The translations under genes and the position numbers were made by a program. A DNA stretch of 64,000 nt from Rhodovulum bhavnagarense (lineage in GTDB: Bacteria > Pseudomonadota > Alphaproteobacteria > Rhodobacterales > Rhodobacteraceae), in assembly GCF_004343505.1 (NCBI RefSeq), contig NZ_SLXU01000009.1:42812-106811 (forward strand), given 5' to 3'. Below, piece after piece: positions 31,470 through 40,767 of the stretch (positions are counted from its first letter, which is position 1; each line of letters starts with the position of its first letter). The notes under the pieces are model-generated. The model saw only the letters and a list, made by a program, of their open reading frames with translations. It was not told the origin of the DNA and searched no databases.

Positions 31470-32345
31470 ATGGCAATCACCGCTCAAATGGTGAAGCAGC
31501 TGCGCGACCAGACCGGCGCGGGCATGATGGACGCCAAGAAGGCGCTGACCGAGACCGCTGGCGACATGGAGGCGGCGGTCGACTGGCTGCGCACCAAGGG
31601 TTTGGCCAAGGCCGCCAAGAAATCGGGCCGGACCGCGGCCGAGGGCCTGGTCGCCGTTCGCGTCGCTGGTGGCAAGGGTGTGGCCGTGGAGGTCAATTCC
31701 GAGACTGACTTCGTTGCCAAGAACGCCGAGTTCCAGGACATGGTTGCCGGCATCGCCAACGCGGCGCTGACCGCCAACGACCTGGAGGCACTGAACGCGG
31801 CCGACATGGGCGGCAAGACGGTGGCGGACACGATCACCGACAAGATCGCCACCATCGGCGAGAACATGACCCTGCGCCGCATGGCTGCGATCGAGGGCGA
31901 AACCGTCGTCGCCTATATGCACAATGCCGCGGCCGAAGGCATGGGCAAGATCGGTGTTCTGGTCGCGATGACCGGCGGGGATGAAGGGTTCGGTCGACAG
32001 GTCGCGATGCATGTCGCCGCCGCCAACCCCGCATCTTTGTGCGCCGACGATCTGGACCCGGCCGTGGTCGAGAAAGAGCGCCAGGTGCAGATCGAGATTG
32101 CACGGGAGTCGGGCAAGCCCGAACAGGTCATCGAGAAGATGATCGAAGGCCGGATGAAAAAGTTTCTGTCCGAAGTCACGCTTCTGGGGCAGGCCTTTGT
32201 CATCAATCCCGATCTGACGGTCGAACAGGCCGCCAAGGATGCCGGCGCCACCATCACCGGGTTCGTTCGTATCGAAGTCGGTGAGGGGATCGAGAAGGAA
32301 GAAGAGGATTTCGCGGCCGAGGTCGCCAAGGCCGTACAGGGCTGA
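31470..32345 (+). CDS. tsf: Elongation factor Ts
   Basis: 291 residues; nucleotide exchange factor for EF-Tu. N-terminal UBA-like domain [20 protein letters not shown] with DAKKAL, and the Tu-binding TDFVAKN motif. GAGGAG precedes the ATG. Co-transcribed with rpsB (79-bp gap) and followed by a terminator. Confidence 0.97.
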   Translation: MAITAQMVKQLRDQTGAGMMDAKKALTETAGDMEAAVDWLRTKGLAKAAKKSGRTAAEGLVAVRVAGGKGVAVEVNSETDFVAKNAEFQDMVAGIANAALTANDLEALNAADMGGKTVADTITDKIATIGENMTLRRMAAIEGETVVAYMHNAAAEGMGKIGVLVAMTGGDEGFGRQVAMHVAAANPASLCADDLDPAVVEKERQVQIEIARESGKPEQVIEKMIEGRMKKFLSEVTLLGQAFVINPDLTVEQAAKDAGATITGFVRIEVGEGIEKEEEDFAAEVAKAVQG

Positions 32346-32722
32346 ACCTCCTTTCGCCTTTATCGCAGCGGCGCGGCCCAAGGGTCGCGCCGTTTTCGTT
32401 CGGGGACCAGGTCTTGCCGATCGATCCGGGGGCAGGGGGACGATGCAAGGAAACGATGCGGGGAAGGGCGGTAACCCACCCTTCCCCTTGACAGCCGCAC
32501 CTCGGGGATGAGGACAGAACGGACTGAAAGAAGTGCGCCGGCCGAGAATTGACCCGCGGACCACGCGCCGGATACCCGGCCAAGACAGCGCGCTGACGAA
32601 ACACTGTCGGATCACGCCATCCCGATGTTCCTTGGCAAATAGCCACCACTCACGGAACCTCGTGAATGTATCCAAGCGCGACGCCGTGGCAAATACGGGA
32701 ATTCCTGACCTGCCCCCCGCGA
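32346..32722. other. Intergenic region after tsf
   Basis: 377 bases holding the tsf terminator at 32369-32396. Beyond this I see no gene, RNA or repeat; short open frames here have no ribosome site or family match. Confidence 0.5.
32369..32396 (+). terminator. Rho-independent terminator of rpsB-tsf
   Basis: CGGCGCGGCC (32369-32378) pairs with GGTCGCGCCG (32383-32392, one G-U), followed by TTTT. Confidence 0.75.
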
Positions 32723-33484
32723 TCAGGACTTCCTTGGTGGCACGACAAATATCTGTTTTTGGAACCAGGCCTTGAGTACGGCCTGTGCGGTCGTTTCAAC
32801 CCCCAGCGCCTGTCGCGCAAGGCGCAGGTGCTTTTCCACCGTCGCGGGCGATACGCCGAGGATCGTGGCGATATCCTGGGTAGTCTTGCCATCACCAACC
32901 CATTCCAGCACCTCGCACTGCCGAGGCGTCAGAAGTCGTCTGGAATCACCCGAAGGCAGGTCGAGGATCTTCAGGTGCATCACCTCGTTCATCAGCATGA
33001 TATCGGCCCCATGCAGGGCCCAGACCGCATCTACATCGTCCTGCGTCGTTCCGGGACTCGCCGACAAGCCGATTGCTCCCTTGCAGCGGACAGATATCTG
33101 GCGAAAGCTGATCGTATAACCGGCAACAACCCCACGCTCGCGATTGAATTCGACCACGCGTCGCTCGGCGGCGGACAATGCGCCCGAACGATAGGCATCT
33201 TGCATGAGTTTCCAGCTGCAATGCCCCTCGTTTTCTGCCGCCCATTGGACCATCGGGGCGTTCTCGAACAACCGTTGGTCAACGAAACCCCGCGTATAAG
33301 CCTCGTCATGGCTAGACAGCAGTCGAACGTCTTCGGGGTCACCCAGCGACCGGTGCGTCTTGAAATGCGTCAAACCGTAGAGCAGCCGGTCAAAGCCATA
33401 TTCTTCCATCTTGCGGGTGTGCAGCGCCCAAAGCTCTTCGATCGTGGTCGCCGCAACAACGCTGCGAAGATGGTCCACGATCAT
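32723..33484 (-). CDS. LuxR-family regulator with autoinducer-binding domain (LuxR solo)
   Basis: 253 residues. The N-terminal autoinducer-binding domain (ELWALHTRKMEEYGFDRLLYG) is followed by a C-terminal LuxR HTH (LTPRQCEVLEWVGDGKTTQDIATILGVSPATVEKHL, in part LTPRQCEVLEWVGDGKT). No luxI lies in the window. In the ligand pocket the usual Asp-Pro after the Tyr/Trp pair reads Asp-Gln (FVDQRLF), so response to standard acyl-homoserine lactones is uncertain. Start at MIVDHLRS (33484), with GGAGAG upstream. Confidence 0.88.
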   Translation of the reverse strand: MIVDHLRSVVAATTIEELWALHTRKMEEYGFDRLLYGLTHFKTHRSLGDPEDVRLLSSHDEAYTRGFVDQRLFENAPMVQWAAENEGHCSWKLMQDAYRSGALSAAERRVVEFNRERGVVAGYTISFRQISVRCKGAIGLSASPGTTQDDVDAVWALHGADIMLMNEVMHLKILDLPSGDSRRLLTPRQCEVLEWVGDGKTTQDIATILGVSPATVEKHLRLARQALGVETTAQAVLKAWFQKQIFVVPPRKS

Positions 33485-33738
33485 CACGCTCTCCGTCCTG
33501 TGGGATCCACAACCTGGCGATGTCACCGGCCTTGGAATGCACGGATTAATATTGTGTTCGGGTAAATTCAAGCCCGAGCCTGCAAAAGGGGCGCGCCACA
33601 AGGCCGAACGCGCAACGCCACTGCGCATGGCAACGGGCGTCGCAATAGGAATCACGATAACGTCTTTTTTACATAATACTTATTATCGGCCTAATTGATC
33701 CCGCAACCCTTGCGCGCGAAAGCGATCAGTTCGGTCCC

Positions 33739-34563
33739 CTAGTCGTTCAGGATATCGCGGTTGTATCGATACAAAAGCAGCATCCCCAATGCAAAGCAGA
33801 TGGCGGATACGCCAAAGACGTATAGTTCGGAAACATAACTCGCATCGTAAGTGGCGTAGATGCCGTCGCGCGAGGTGCCGACCACCTGCACCAGCGGGTT
33901 CCACCAGATCCATTCACGATATGGCATCGGCACGGAATCGTAGAGAAATATGATACAGGACACGATGAATAGAGGCCGGTTCAGGATCGCCCAAGTCCGT
34001 TCCCAGACTGGAAACACGGACAAGAGAAAACAATTCAACGTCCCAATTCCCAGCCCCAACGCGATGGCCATTGAAAACGCCACCGCGATACGAACGGGTT
34101 CCAGGATGACATCTAGATCGTAAATCATGATGATCCCGGCCAAAACGATCACGGAGACCATCGTTTGCGTGAAAGTGTTCAGGATCAACCGCCCGATGAT
34201 CGCGTCCAGAAAGGTGACCCCGGGATAGAATAGCAATTGTCGAGAAAATCGAATGGATGTCGATACTTTCTGGCTGATATCCATGTAGAGCATGAACGGC
34301 AGAATCCCCGAGGCAAAGAACAGGGGAAAGGATGTTCCGATCCCCGGCGAGCGGAATGCCAGCGAGAAAATGAACGTCAAAAGGAAGATTCCCGCCACGG
34401 GTTCTAGAATGGCCCAGACATAACCCAGTGCTGAACGGCCATAGGTCGAGGACATCTCGCGAAGAACCAGCGCCGCAACCACGCGCGCTGTGCCTGTCCG
34501 GCGGGGCGTGCGCGCCGGTCCGCGCGGTAATGGCGGCAGGTTCGTGGGGTTGCTATCGGTCAT
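33739..34563 (-). CDS. ABC-2 type polysaccharide export permease (KpsM/Wzm-like)
   Basis: 274 residues with about six membrane helices. The REMSSTYGRSALGYVWAILEPVAG start and the NPLVQVVGTSRDGIY segment near the end match capsule/O-antigen export permeases. These need a KpsT/Wzt ATPase, and none is in the neighbourhood, so this is an isolated permease. Start chosen at MTDSNPTNLP (34563). Confidence 0.85.
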   Translation of the reverse strand: MTDSNPTNLPPLPRGPARTPRRTGTARVVAALVLREMSSTYGRSALGYVWAILEPVAGIFLLTFIFSLAFRSPGIGTSFPLFFASGILPFMLYMDISQKVSTSIRFSRQLLFYPGVTFLDAIIGRLILNTFTQTMVSVIVLAGIIMIYDLDVILEPVRIAVAFSMAIALGLGIGTLNCFLLSVFPVWERTWAILNRPLFIVSCIIFLYDSVPMPYREWIWWNPLVQVVGTSRDGIYATYDASYVSELYVFGVSAICFALGMLLLYRYNRDILND

Positions 34564-34652
34564 CCCGGTTCCCGTGAGGGCGCTTACCTCGAACCGGTTA
34601 CGCCGCTCTGGGTGCAATGACAACCCCCGCGCCGGACTGCTTTAATAGGGTC

Positions 34653-35705
34653 TCAGGCGGCTTTGGCACGGGCCGCGCTTAGCCCCAGCTTTTTCATTTT
34701 CTCTATAAGCGTCGTGCGCTGAAGCCCGAGTTGTCTCGCGGCCTGCGCAACGCGGCCATCTGCCTGCGCCAGCGCTGCCTGGATAAGGGTTGCCTCAAGC
34801 TCTTGAAGATGACGGCGCAAGTTGATGCTTTCACCCGGTTTCAGAATGCAAACAGGCGCTTCTGCATCCCCTGCCCCCTCTACCGCCGATGCGAGGGGAC
34901 TGACCCCCAACAACCTTTCGATATCGGCTGCGCCGATATCGCGGCCTGCAAACAGAACCATCGCGCGTTCAACCGTGTTGCGCAACTCGCGTACATTTCC
35001 CGGCCAGTCGTGGCGCGCCAACGCCGCCAGGGCCGCGTCGGTAAAATGAGGCGCCCCGCCCCGTGGCGCGCGCGCGGTACGGGTTTCGATCATGTGCTCG
35101 AGCAATAGCGGGATATCCCCGACACGTTGGGCAAGAGGCGGAACCTGAACCGGGAAAACGTTGATCCGGTAGAACAGGTCAGCCCGGAATTTCCCTTCTT
35201 TTACAGCTACCTCCAGGTCTCTGTGGGTCGCGGTCACAAGGCGGAAATCGACCTCGATGTCATGGCTTCCTCCCAGGCGGGTTATGCGGCGGGTTTCCAG
35301 CACCCGCAACAGCTTGGCCTGAAGCCCGTCGGGCATGTCGCCGATTTCATCCAGAAACAGGGTACCGCCCGCCGCGGCCTCAATCCGCCCGATGCGCCGG
35401 TTCTCTGCGCCGGTAAAGGCACCCTTTTCATGGCCAAAAAGCTCGGATTCAAGCAACTCTGCAGGTATCGCGGCACAATTCACAGCCACGAAAGACCCAG
35501 ACCGGCCAGAGGCGGCATGAACCGCCTGGGCAACCATTTCCTTGCCCGCGCCAGTCTGTCCTGTGGCAAGTACCGGGGCATCCGTGGGTGCCAGCAGGCT
35601 GAGCGTTTCTTTCAAAGCCACCATGGGCGCCGTCTCGCCCAAAAGGTATGATGCGATCTCGGGCGCAATCGCGCTATTTTCAAACTGGACGCACTGATCA
35701 AACAT
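34653..35705 (-). CDS. Sigma-54-dependent transcriptional activator (FleQ/FlbD-like, no receiver)
   Basis: 350 residues. Walker A GQTGAGKE, the sigma-54 contact loop GAFTGA, Walker [13 protein letters not shown], the R-finger region and [10 protein letters not shown] are all intact. A C-terminal Fis-type HTH reads [21 protein letters not shown]. The N-terminal part is only ~30 residues, without a receiver or sensor domain, as in flagellar FlbD/FleQ-like proteins. Start at 35705 has GAGG 6 bases upstream; the ATG at 35741 lacks a ribosome site. Targets unknown. Confidence 0.88.
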   Translation of the reverse strand: MFDQCVQFENSAIAPEIASYLLGETAPMVALKETLSLLAPTDAPVLATGQTGAGKEMVAQAVHAASGRSGSFVAVNCAAIPAELLESELFGHEKGAFTGAENRRIGRIEAAAGGTLFLDEIGDMPDGLQAKLLRVLETRRITRLGGSHDIEVDFRLVTATHRDLEVAVKEGKFRADLFYRINVFPVQVPPLAQRVGDIPLLLEHMIETRTARAPRGGAPHFTDAALAALARHDWPGNVRELRNTVERAMVLFAGRDIGAADIERLLGVSPLASAVEGAGDAEAPVCILKPGESINLRRHLQELEATLIQAALAQADGRVAQAARQLGLQRTTLIEKMKKLGLSAARAKAA

Positions 35706-36006
35706 CGGCACCCTCGCGTTGGGATCGAGAATAGGAAACATCAAACTAGAATATATCTAATGGCTGGTGCGCGCCCAGCAATTGCCCGAGCGAGTGGCAG
35801 GTGAACGCATCGGCGCCGCTCAATACTTCATGAGGGTAATGAGCGCTATTTCGAGCAAATGTTATACCCACCGGAATATAATCCTGCCCGTAGCTCATGC
35901 TGAATAGTCGGCCGGCTCCGCAAGACAGCGCACCCGTGGTTGGCTTGCTAGATGGTGAGCGGGGCGATAGGCCATAGCCAGCAAGCCAGCTCCAACGAGG
36001 TCAATA
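35706..36006. other. Intergenic region between sigma-54 regulator and tspO
   Basis: 301 bases between divergent genes. The part near the regulator is AT-rich (promoter-like, around 35740-35760). The part near tspO holds a REP-like imperfect palindrome (35941-35988). No gene seen. Confidence 0.5.
35941..35988. repeat. REP-like palindrome upstream of tspO
   Basis: TGGCTTGCT (35941-35949) and AGCAAGCCA (35980-35988) form a perfect 9-bp inverted repeat around a 30-base centre, ending 18 bp before the tspO start. The GGAGCTGGCTTGCTGG flank (read on the minus strand) resembles REP elements known from other proteobacteria. Confidence 0.45.
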
Positions 36007-36462
36007 ATGACGCTGTTCCCGATTTTTCTTGCCACCTGCGCCGTTCCGGCCGCGGCGGGCATCCTTTTCAAACCCGGACAGTGGTATCGTGACCTCGACA
36101 AGCCAAGCTGGACACCGCCAAACCGTCTGTTCCCAGTGATTTGGGCAATACTGTACACGCTCATGTCTCTGGCCGCTGCACGGGTCGCGACGCTAGCGGG
36201 CAACGACCTTGCGATGGCACTTTGGGGATTGCAGATCACGATCAACACGCTTTGGTCCGCCGTTTTCTTTGGCCAACACCGGATTTTCGGGGGAGCGATC
36301 ATCATCGCGCTCCTCTGGGCGGCGGTGCTGGCCACGACGGTCGCCTTTGCCGCGCTCGATCCGCTGGCGGCGGTGATGATGGTTCCCTACCTTGCGTGGG
36401 GGAGTTACGCGTTGGCGCTGAATATCTCGGTCTGGCGCCGCAACGGGGCGGCCGTGGCCTGA
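36007..36462 (+). CDS. tspO: TspO/MBR family tryptophan-rich sensory protein
   Basis: 151 residues, five membrane helices. Signature residues: KPGQWYRDLDKPSWTPPNRLFPVIW, split as KPGQWYRDLDKPSW and TPPNRLFPVIW, and the later WAAVLATTVAF. In Rhodobacter sphaeroides TspO sits in the outer membrane, binds tetrapyrroles and tunes pigment gene expression with oxygen. GAGG lies upstream of the ATG. A small stem (AACCGAC/GTCGGTT, 36463-36479) directly follows the stop and may end transcription. Confidence 0.92.
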   Translation: MTLFPIFLATCAVPAAAGILFKPGQWYRDLDKPSWTPPNRLFPVIWAILYTLMSLAAARVATLAGNDLAMALWGLQITINTLWSAVFFGQHRIFGGAIIIALLWAAVLATTVAFAALDPLAAVMMVPYLAWGSYALALNISVWRRNGAAVA

Positions 36463-36762
36463 AACCGACAGGGTCGGTTGCGCGTCACGCAAGCCGGGGC
36501 AATGATTTAGGCGGTTAGCCCCCATGTGCACCGCCCTACCCCTCTTGCCCCGACATCCGGGGGCGGGAACGGAATATCATGGTGTCCGAACGTGAATCCT
36601 GCGTCGAGGCACTACATGGTCCCGCTTACCGTTTATCCCCGCACGGGTGGCCGCGTAGACGTAACTGCGGCACGGCTGGTTGGAATGCGCCTTGGGCCTT
36701 CGACGGCCGATGCCAGGTCGTCCGTCGATCCGATCACGCTGTTGCCCGCCTATCCTTCACGC

Positions 36763-37194
36763 ATGTACACCCTGCCTTTTGATACGTCCCTGCCCGTTCT
36801 CGTGGTGTCGAAAAAGGATACCGGCCTCGCCCAGGCTGTCGGCTGGATGCGGGCCGGCGGTTTTTCGGTGGGTCGTGCGGACGGAATAGAACAGGCCCTG
36901 TCCACCCTTCGAACCGGGGCCGGCAGTTGGGGTGGTGCCATGGTGAATGTAGACGACTTTGGCGGGATGGAAATCCTGGCCGGGGCGCTGTGCGAATTGC
37001 GCCTTCGAATCCCCGGATTGCCCATCATTCTGATCACACGCGATGCAGATCAGGATGACTTCGGTCCCTCGAGGCTTGGTCTTGCCGATGTCACGTTGCG
37101 TGCGCCATTGACGATCACGGCGCTGGAGGCTGGCCTTGCCTTCGCAGCCGAGAATAACCTTCGCTGGCAAAGAAGCTTGGCCACGCGCACCTGA
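36763..37194 (+). CDS. Receiver-like protein of unknown function (degenerate response regulator)
   Basis: 143 residues from MYTLPFD. It shows a CheY-like alternation of hydrophobic strands (LPVLVVSKKD, GAMVNVDDFGG, LPIILITRDAD). The possible phosphorylation Asp lies in NVDD, but the usual switch Lys-Pro is replaced by Arg-Ala-Pro, so it may be a pseudo-receiver. An alternative start at 36616 has a good GAGG six bases ahead and would add 49 residues of no recognisable fold; the choice is open. The 300 bases before 36763 hold no other gene. Confidence 0.55.
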   Translation: MYTLPFDTSLPVLVVSKKDTGLAQAVGWMRAGGFSVGRADGIEQALSTLRTGAGSWGGAMVNVDDFGGMEILAGALCELRLRIPGLPIILITRDADQDDFGPSRLGLADVTLRAPLTITALEAGLAFAAENNLRWQRSLATRT

Positions 37195-37245
37195 CTGGCG
37201 TTCGGCGCGTGCCCGAAGGGGCACTTGCCTTGTTTGTGCTTCAGG

Positions 37246-39690
37246 CTAACGGGCGTCTGCCTCGCCGCTTCCGTCCCCGTCCTCTTCAGGTGGGTCGGTC
37301 GGTATCTCGTCAGGGTGCATTGGGGCACTGGGTGCCACCGGGCGACCTGTCATCGCGGGGGCCAAGGCCTCGACATTGCGCACCCAGATGTCACGCTGTG
37401 CAAAGGGTATCTCGATCCCTTCCAGGGCAAAGCGTTCGGCAATCTGGTGGTTGAGTTCGGTTCGCACACCGAGCCCGTAATTGATATCGCGCAGGATCAC
37501 CCGAAGTTCGAAATCAAGCGAATCCGCGCCAAACCCCTGAAACACGATCGTCGGAGGGGGGTTGATCATCACCAGCGGATGATTTTCGCCGATTTCACGC
37601 AGGATCTTTTCAACCTTGCGCGTATCGGTGCCATAGGCAACGCCCACCTTCAGGATCACCCGCCCGGTCAGGTTCTGACGGGTCCAGTTCGTCACCATGC
37701 CCGAGACCAGGTCAGCATTGGGCACGATCACATCGGTCCGGTCAAATGTCTGGATGCGGGTCGAGCGCACAGAGATATCCTGCACGATGCCTTGCACACC
37801 GCCGACCTCGATCCAGTCGCCCTGGCTGACGGGCCTTTCGATCAGAAGGATGATCCCCGAAACGAAATTCGACACGATGTTCTGCAAACCAAAACCGATG
37901 CCGACCGATAACGCGCCGGCGACGATCGCCAGCGAACTGAGATCGATACCGGCCGTCGTGACCGCGATGATGGCGGCAAGGAAAATCCCGATATAGCCGA
38001 CCCCGGAGACCAACGCGGTCTGGCCGCCCGGATCGATCCTGGTCTTGGGTAGAACCGTGGATCTCAGCGTGCCCTGGATCAACCGGGTAAATGTATAGCC
38101 CAAGGCGAAAATCAGCGCGAAAGTCAGGAAATCAACGGGCGAGATACGCGTTTCACCCACCGTGAAACCGATCGTGAACCGGGACCAGACCTCGGTCAGG
38201 TCGGCCACGCGCGCGCCCCAGATCAGTGCAAGAACCGGCAACGCCGCCAAGGCCAGAACAAGCCCCATCAGGACCGGAACAAGTGCATCTCCCGCGGTCT
38301 CGCTGTCTTGTGCATGGCCTATCAGTAAACCATAGAGATCTGTCACGAAACGCTGAAGAACCAACAAGAACCCCATCAGCGCCAGCGTCATCAGCGAGGG
38401 GTAGACAAAGAACTCGGCGGCCTCGGTATAGCCAACCGCTGCCAGCACCGGACCGGCCAGCCCGACCACCACCGAGGCCCGCCCCAAAAGACGCATCACC
38501 CGCGTCCGGTATGGAAGTTCCCCGCTCGGTTGTGAATCCGTCATGGCATGGGTGATCAAAAGCTGTCCCATGCGCGACAGCATCAGACCCGCGGCCAGAA
38601 GCGGCGGAAATGACAACACGGCCACCGCCGCGTCGGAGTAGGACTCGAACTCGGCGGTCGCCGCCACCAGCGTCGACAAGGCAAGGATCAGGCCGATTAT
38701 GCCCGTATTGATCCGTCCCTCTCGCTGGCGTTCGGGTGTCAAAGCCAGGATTGTCTGGCTAACACCCACCTCTGCAAAGATGCGCCCACCCAGCCAGCGG
38801 GCAATGAGGATGATCGCTCCCAGCACGGGCAGCAATTGCACGAGCCTGTCGCCGCGAAGCCCCAGCAACCCCGAACTTTGCAACGCTCCGGCCAATGCAA
38901 AGACACCGACAAGCGGCAGCACGATCTGGCCCAGCGAGACCAGCGCGCCGTAGACAGTGCCGCCCTCGGAGGGCGCGCGCGCGGTCACGAAACGCGACAG
39001 ACGGACCATCCAGCGCCGTCCGCGCGCCAAGAGAACGACCGCGATCACCAAGTATAGAAACGTCGCAGGCAGAGCGTCGCGCGCATCTGCCCGGACGACG
39101 GGGTTACGCCAATTATCCCCGACTTCGGTCCCAACCGTCAGCACCGTCTGGCGCAAGACGCGCCACCCCTCGCCCCAATTGACCGGGTTGATAGGGCTTG
39201 GCCCGAGATTCAAAAGGGCATCGGCCTGCCTTTCGCGGATGATCGTGTCCAGTTCGCGTATCAGACCATCGGCCCGGCTATGGGCCTCTATGGCGCGGAC
39301 CGCTGGGGCCTGCAAATCGTTGAGCTGTTTTTGCAACGCGTCGCGACGCGCACTAATTTCCTCGGGTTCACTCGCGCCTTCGACGGGCGGCGGGCCGATC
39401 GACGCTATCTGGTCGCGCAAGGTCTGGATGCGCGCCGCATTGACATCCTGGGCGGCGAGAAACTGCGAACGCCAATCTACAAGCTGTGCACGAAGTTGAC
39501 CCAGGGCAGCATCAGAGGCACGCCCGACACCCAGAACGTCTTCGGCGCGCGAGGCAAGCCTTTCCCAGTCCTCGTAATCGAGCGCGGCTTGCCGTTGAGT
39601 GTCATCCTGCGCCAATGCGGGGGGCGCGCTAGACAACGGTAACGCCGTCAGCGCCAGAAGAAGGGCAAACAGTCGCAAGGCATGAATCAT
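37246..39690 (-). CDS. MscS-type mechanosensitive channel with DUF3772 domain
   Basis: 814 residues. A signal peptide (LALTALPLSSAPPALA) is followed by a periplasmic coiled-coil DUF3772 region and about ten membrane helices. The MscS pore and beta domain contain GIGFGLQNIVSNFVSGIILL and ERPVSQGDWIEVGG. The C terminus is acidic (PPEEDGDGSGEADAR). It releases solutes on osmotic downshock. Its start overlaps the cysK-like stop by 4 bp (39687-39690), making it the end of the cfa-trgA-trgB-cysK run. Confidence 0.92.
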   Translation of the reverse strand: MIHALRLFALLLALTALPLSSAPPALAQDDTQRQAALDYEDWERLASRAEDVLGVGRASDAALGQLRAQLVDWRSQFLAAQDVNAARIQTLRDQIASIGPPPVEGASEPEEISARRDALQKQLNDLQAPAVRAIEAHSRADGLIRELDTIIRERQADALLNLGPSPINPVNWGEGWRVLRQTVLTVGTEVGDNWRNPVVRADARDALPATFLYLVIAVVLLARGRRWMVRLSRFVTARAPSEGGTVYGALVSLGQIVLPLVGVFALAGALQSSGLLGLRGDRLVQLLPVLGAIILIARWLGGRIFAEVGVSQTILALTPERQREGRINTGIIGLILALSTLVAATAEFESYSDAAVAVLSFPPLLAAGLMLSRMGQLLITHAMTDSQPSGELPYRTRVMRLLGRASVVVGLAGPVLAAVGYTEAAEFFVYPSLMTLALMGFLLVLQRFVTDLYGLLIGHAQDSETAGDALVPVLMGLVLALAALPVLALIWGARVADLTEVWSRFTIGFTVGETRISPVDFLTFALIFALGYTFTRLIQGTLRSTVLPKTRIDPGGQTALVSGVGYIGIFLAAIIAVTTAGIDLSSLAIVAGALSVGIGFGLQNIVSNFVSGIILLIERPVSQGDWIEVGGVQGIVQDISVRSTRIQTFDRTDVIVPNADLVSGMVTNWTRQNLTGRVILKVGVAYGTDTRKVEKILREIGENHPLVMINPPPTIVFQGFGADSLDFELRVILRDINYGLGVRTELNHQIAERFALEGIEIPFAQRDIWVRNVEALAPAMTGRPVAPSAPMHPDEIPTDPPEEDGDGSGEADAR

Positions 39691-40712
39691 GTCGCAAACA
39701 CCTTCGGTATGTCGCGGGGCGCATCGGCAAGCCATTCAGGCACCGGAAGCCCCTTTTCAATCAGGAACGAGGGGTTGAACAGGCGCGACTGATAACGCGT
39801 GCCATAATCGCACAGCACCGTCACGATGGTATGACCCGGCCCCATCTCGCGCGCCATGCGCATCGCACCGGCGACGTTGACGCCGGATGACCCGCCAAGG
39901 CACAGGCCCTCGTCCCGCAACAGTTCAAAGATGACCGGTAGAGCCTCTTTATCGGGTACACGACAGCAGAAATCTGGCCTCAGCCCTTCGAGGTTGGCGG
40001 TGATCCGTCCCTGCCCGATGCCCTCGGTTATGGAATTGCCATCGGATTTCAGGACGCCGGTGGTGTAATGGCTGTAAAGCGCTGCGCCTTCGGGATCGGC
40101 CAGCCCGATCCGAACGCCGCGGGGCTGAAGCGCCATGGCAACGCCCGCCAACGTCCCGCCCGAGCCCACGGCACAAATGAACCCGTCGACCTTGCCTCCG
40201 CTCTGATCCCATATCTCTGGACCGGTGCTCTCGAAATGAGCCTGTCGGTTGGCGAGATTGTCGAACTGGTTGGCCCAGACTGCGCCATTCGGTTCGCTTT
40301 CGGCAAGCCGCTCGGCCAACCGGGCGGAATAGCGCACGAAGTTGTTCGGGCTGGAATAGGGCGCGGCGGACACTTCGACCAACTCTGCTCCCGCAAGGCG
40401 CAGCATCGTTTTTTTCTCGGGGCTTTGGGTCTCGGGGATCACGATCACCGTGCGAAAGCCCATTGATGCACCCACCAGGGCCAGCCCGATACCGGTATTG
40501 CCCGCGGTGCCCTCGACAATCGTTCCACCCGGTTTCAACATGCCGCGTGCCACCGCGTCACGGATGATCCACAGTGCGGCGCGATCCTTGACCGACTGGC
40601 CGGGATTCATGAATTCGGCCTTGCCGAGAATGTCACAGCCGGTTGCCTCTGACGGCCCCCTCAGCCGAACCAGCGGTGTGTTGCCGACCAGCCCGGCAAG
40701 ATCGCGTTGCAT
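39687..40712 (-). CDS. cysK: Cysteine synthase A-like PLP enzyme
   Basis: 341 residues of the fold-type II PLP family. The PLP lysine lies in NPGQSVKDRAA, followed by EGTAGNTGIGLA and the Gly-rich phosphate loop GSGGTLAG. Makes cysteine from O-acetylserine and sulfide. In Rhodobacter a cysK gene lies beside trgAB, and cysteine metabolism influences tellurite resistance; the same order here supports that assignment. The protein resembles the longer, 'fungal-type' CysK variants. Confidence 0.88.
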   Translation of the reverse strand: MQRDLAGLVGNTPLVRLRGPSEATGCDILGKAEFMNPGQSVKDRAALWIIRDAVARGMLKPGGTIVEGTAGNTGIGLALVGASMGFRTVIVIPETQSPEKKTMLRLAGAELVEVSAAPYSSPNNFVRYSARLAERLAESEPNGAVWANQFDNLANRQAHFESTGPEIWDQSGGKVDGFICAVGSGGTLAGVAMALQPRGVRIGLADPEGAALYSHYTTGVLKSDGNSITEGIGQGRITANLEGLRPDFCCRVPDKEALPVIFELLRDEGLCLGGSSGVNVAGAMRMAREMGPGHTIVTVLCDYGTRYQSRLFNPSFLIEKGLPVPEWLADAPRDIPKVFAT

Positions 40713-40767
40713 ATCGATGAACCCTCCCGTCCCCTGCCCATAGTGCTAAAGCCGGGGACAGACGAAC

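Noticed and set aside
31266..32675. 469-codon open frame antisense to tsf
   Set aside because: Its internal sequence mirrors tsf codons and no family is recognisable.
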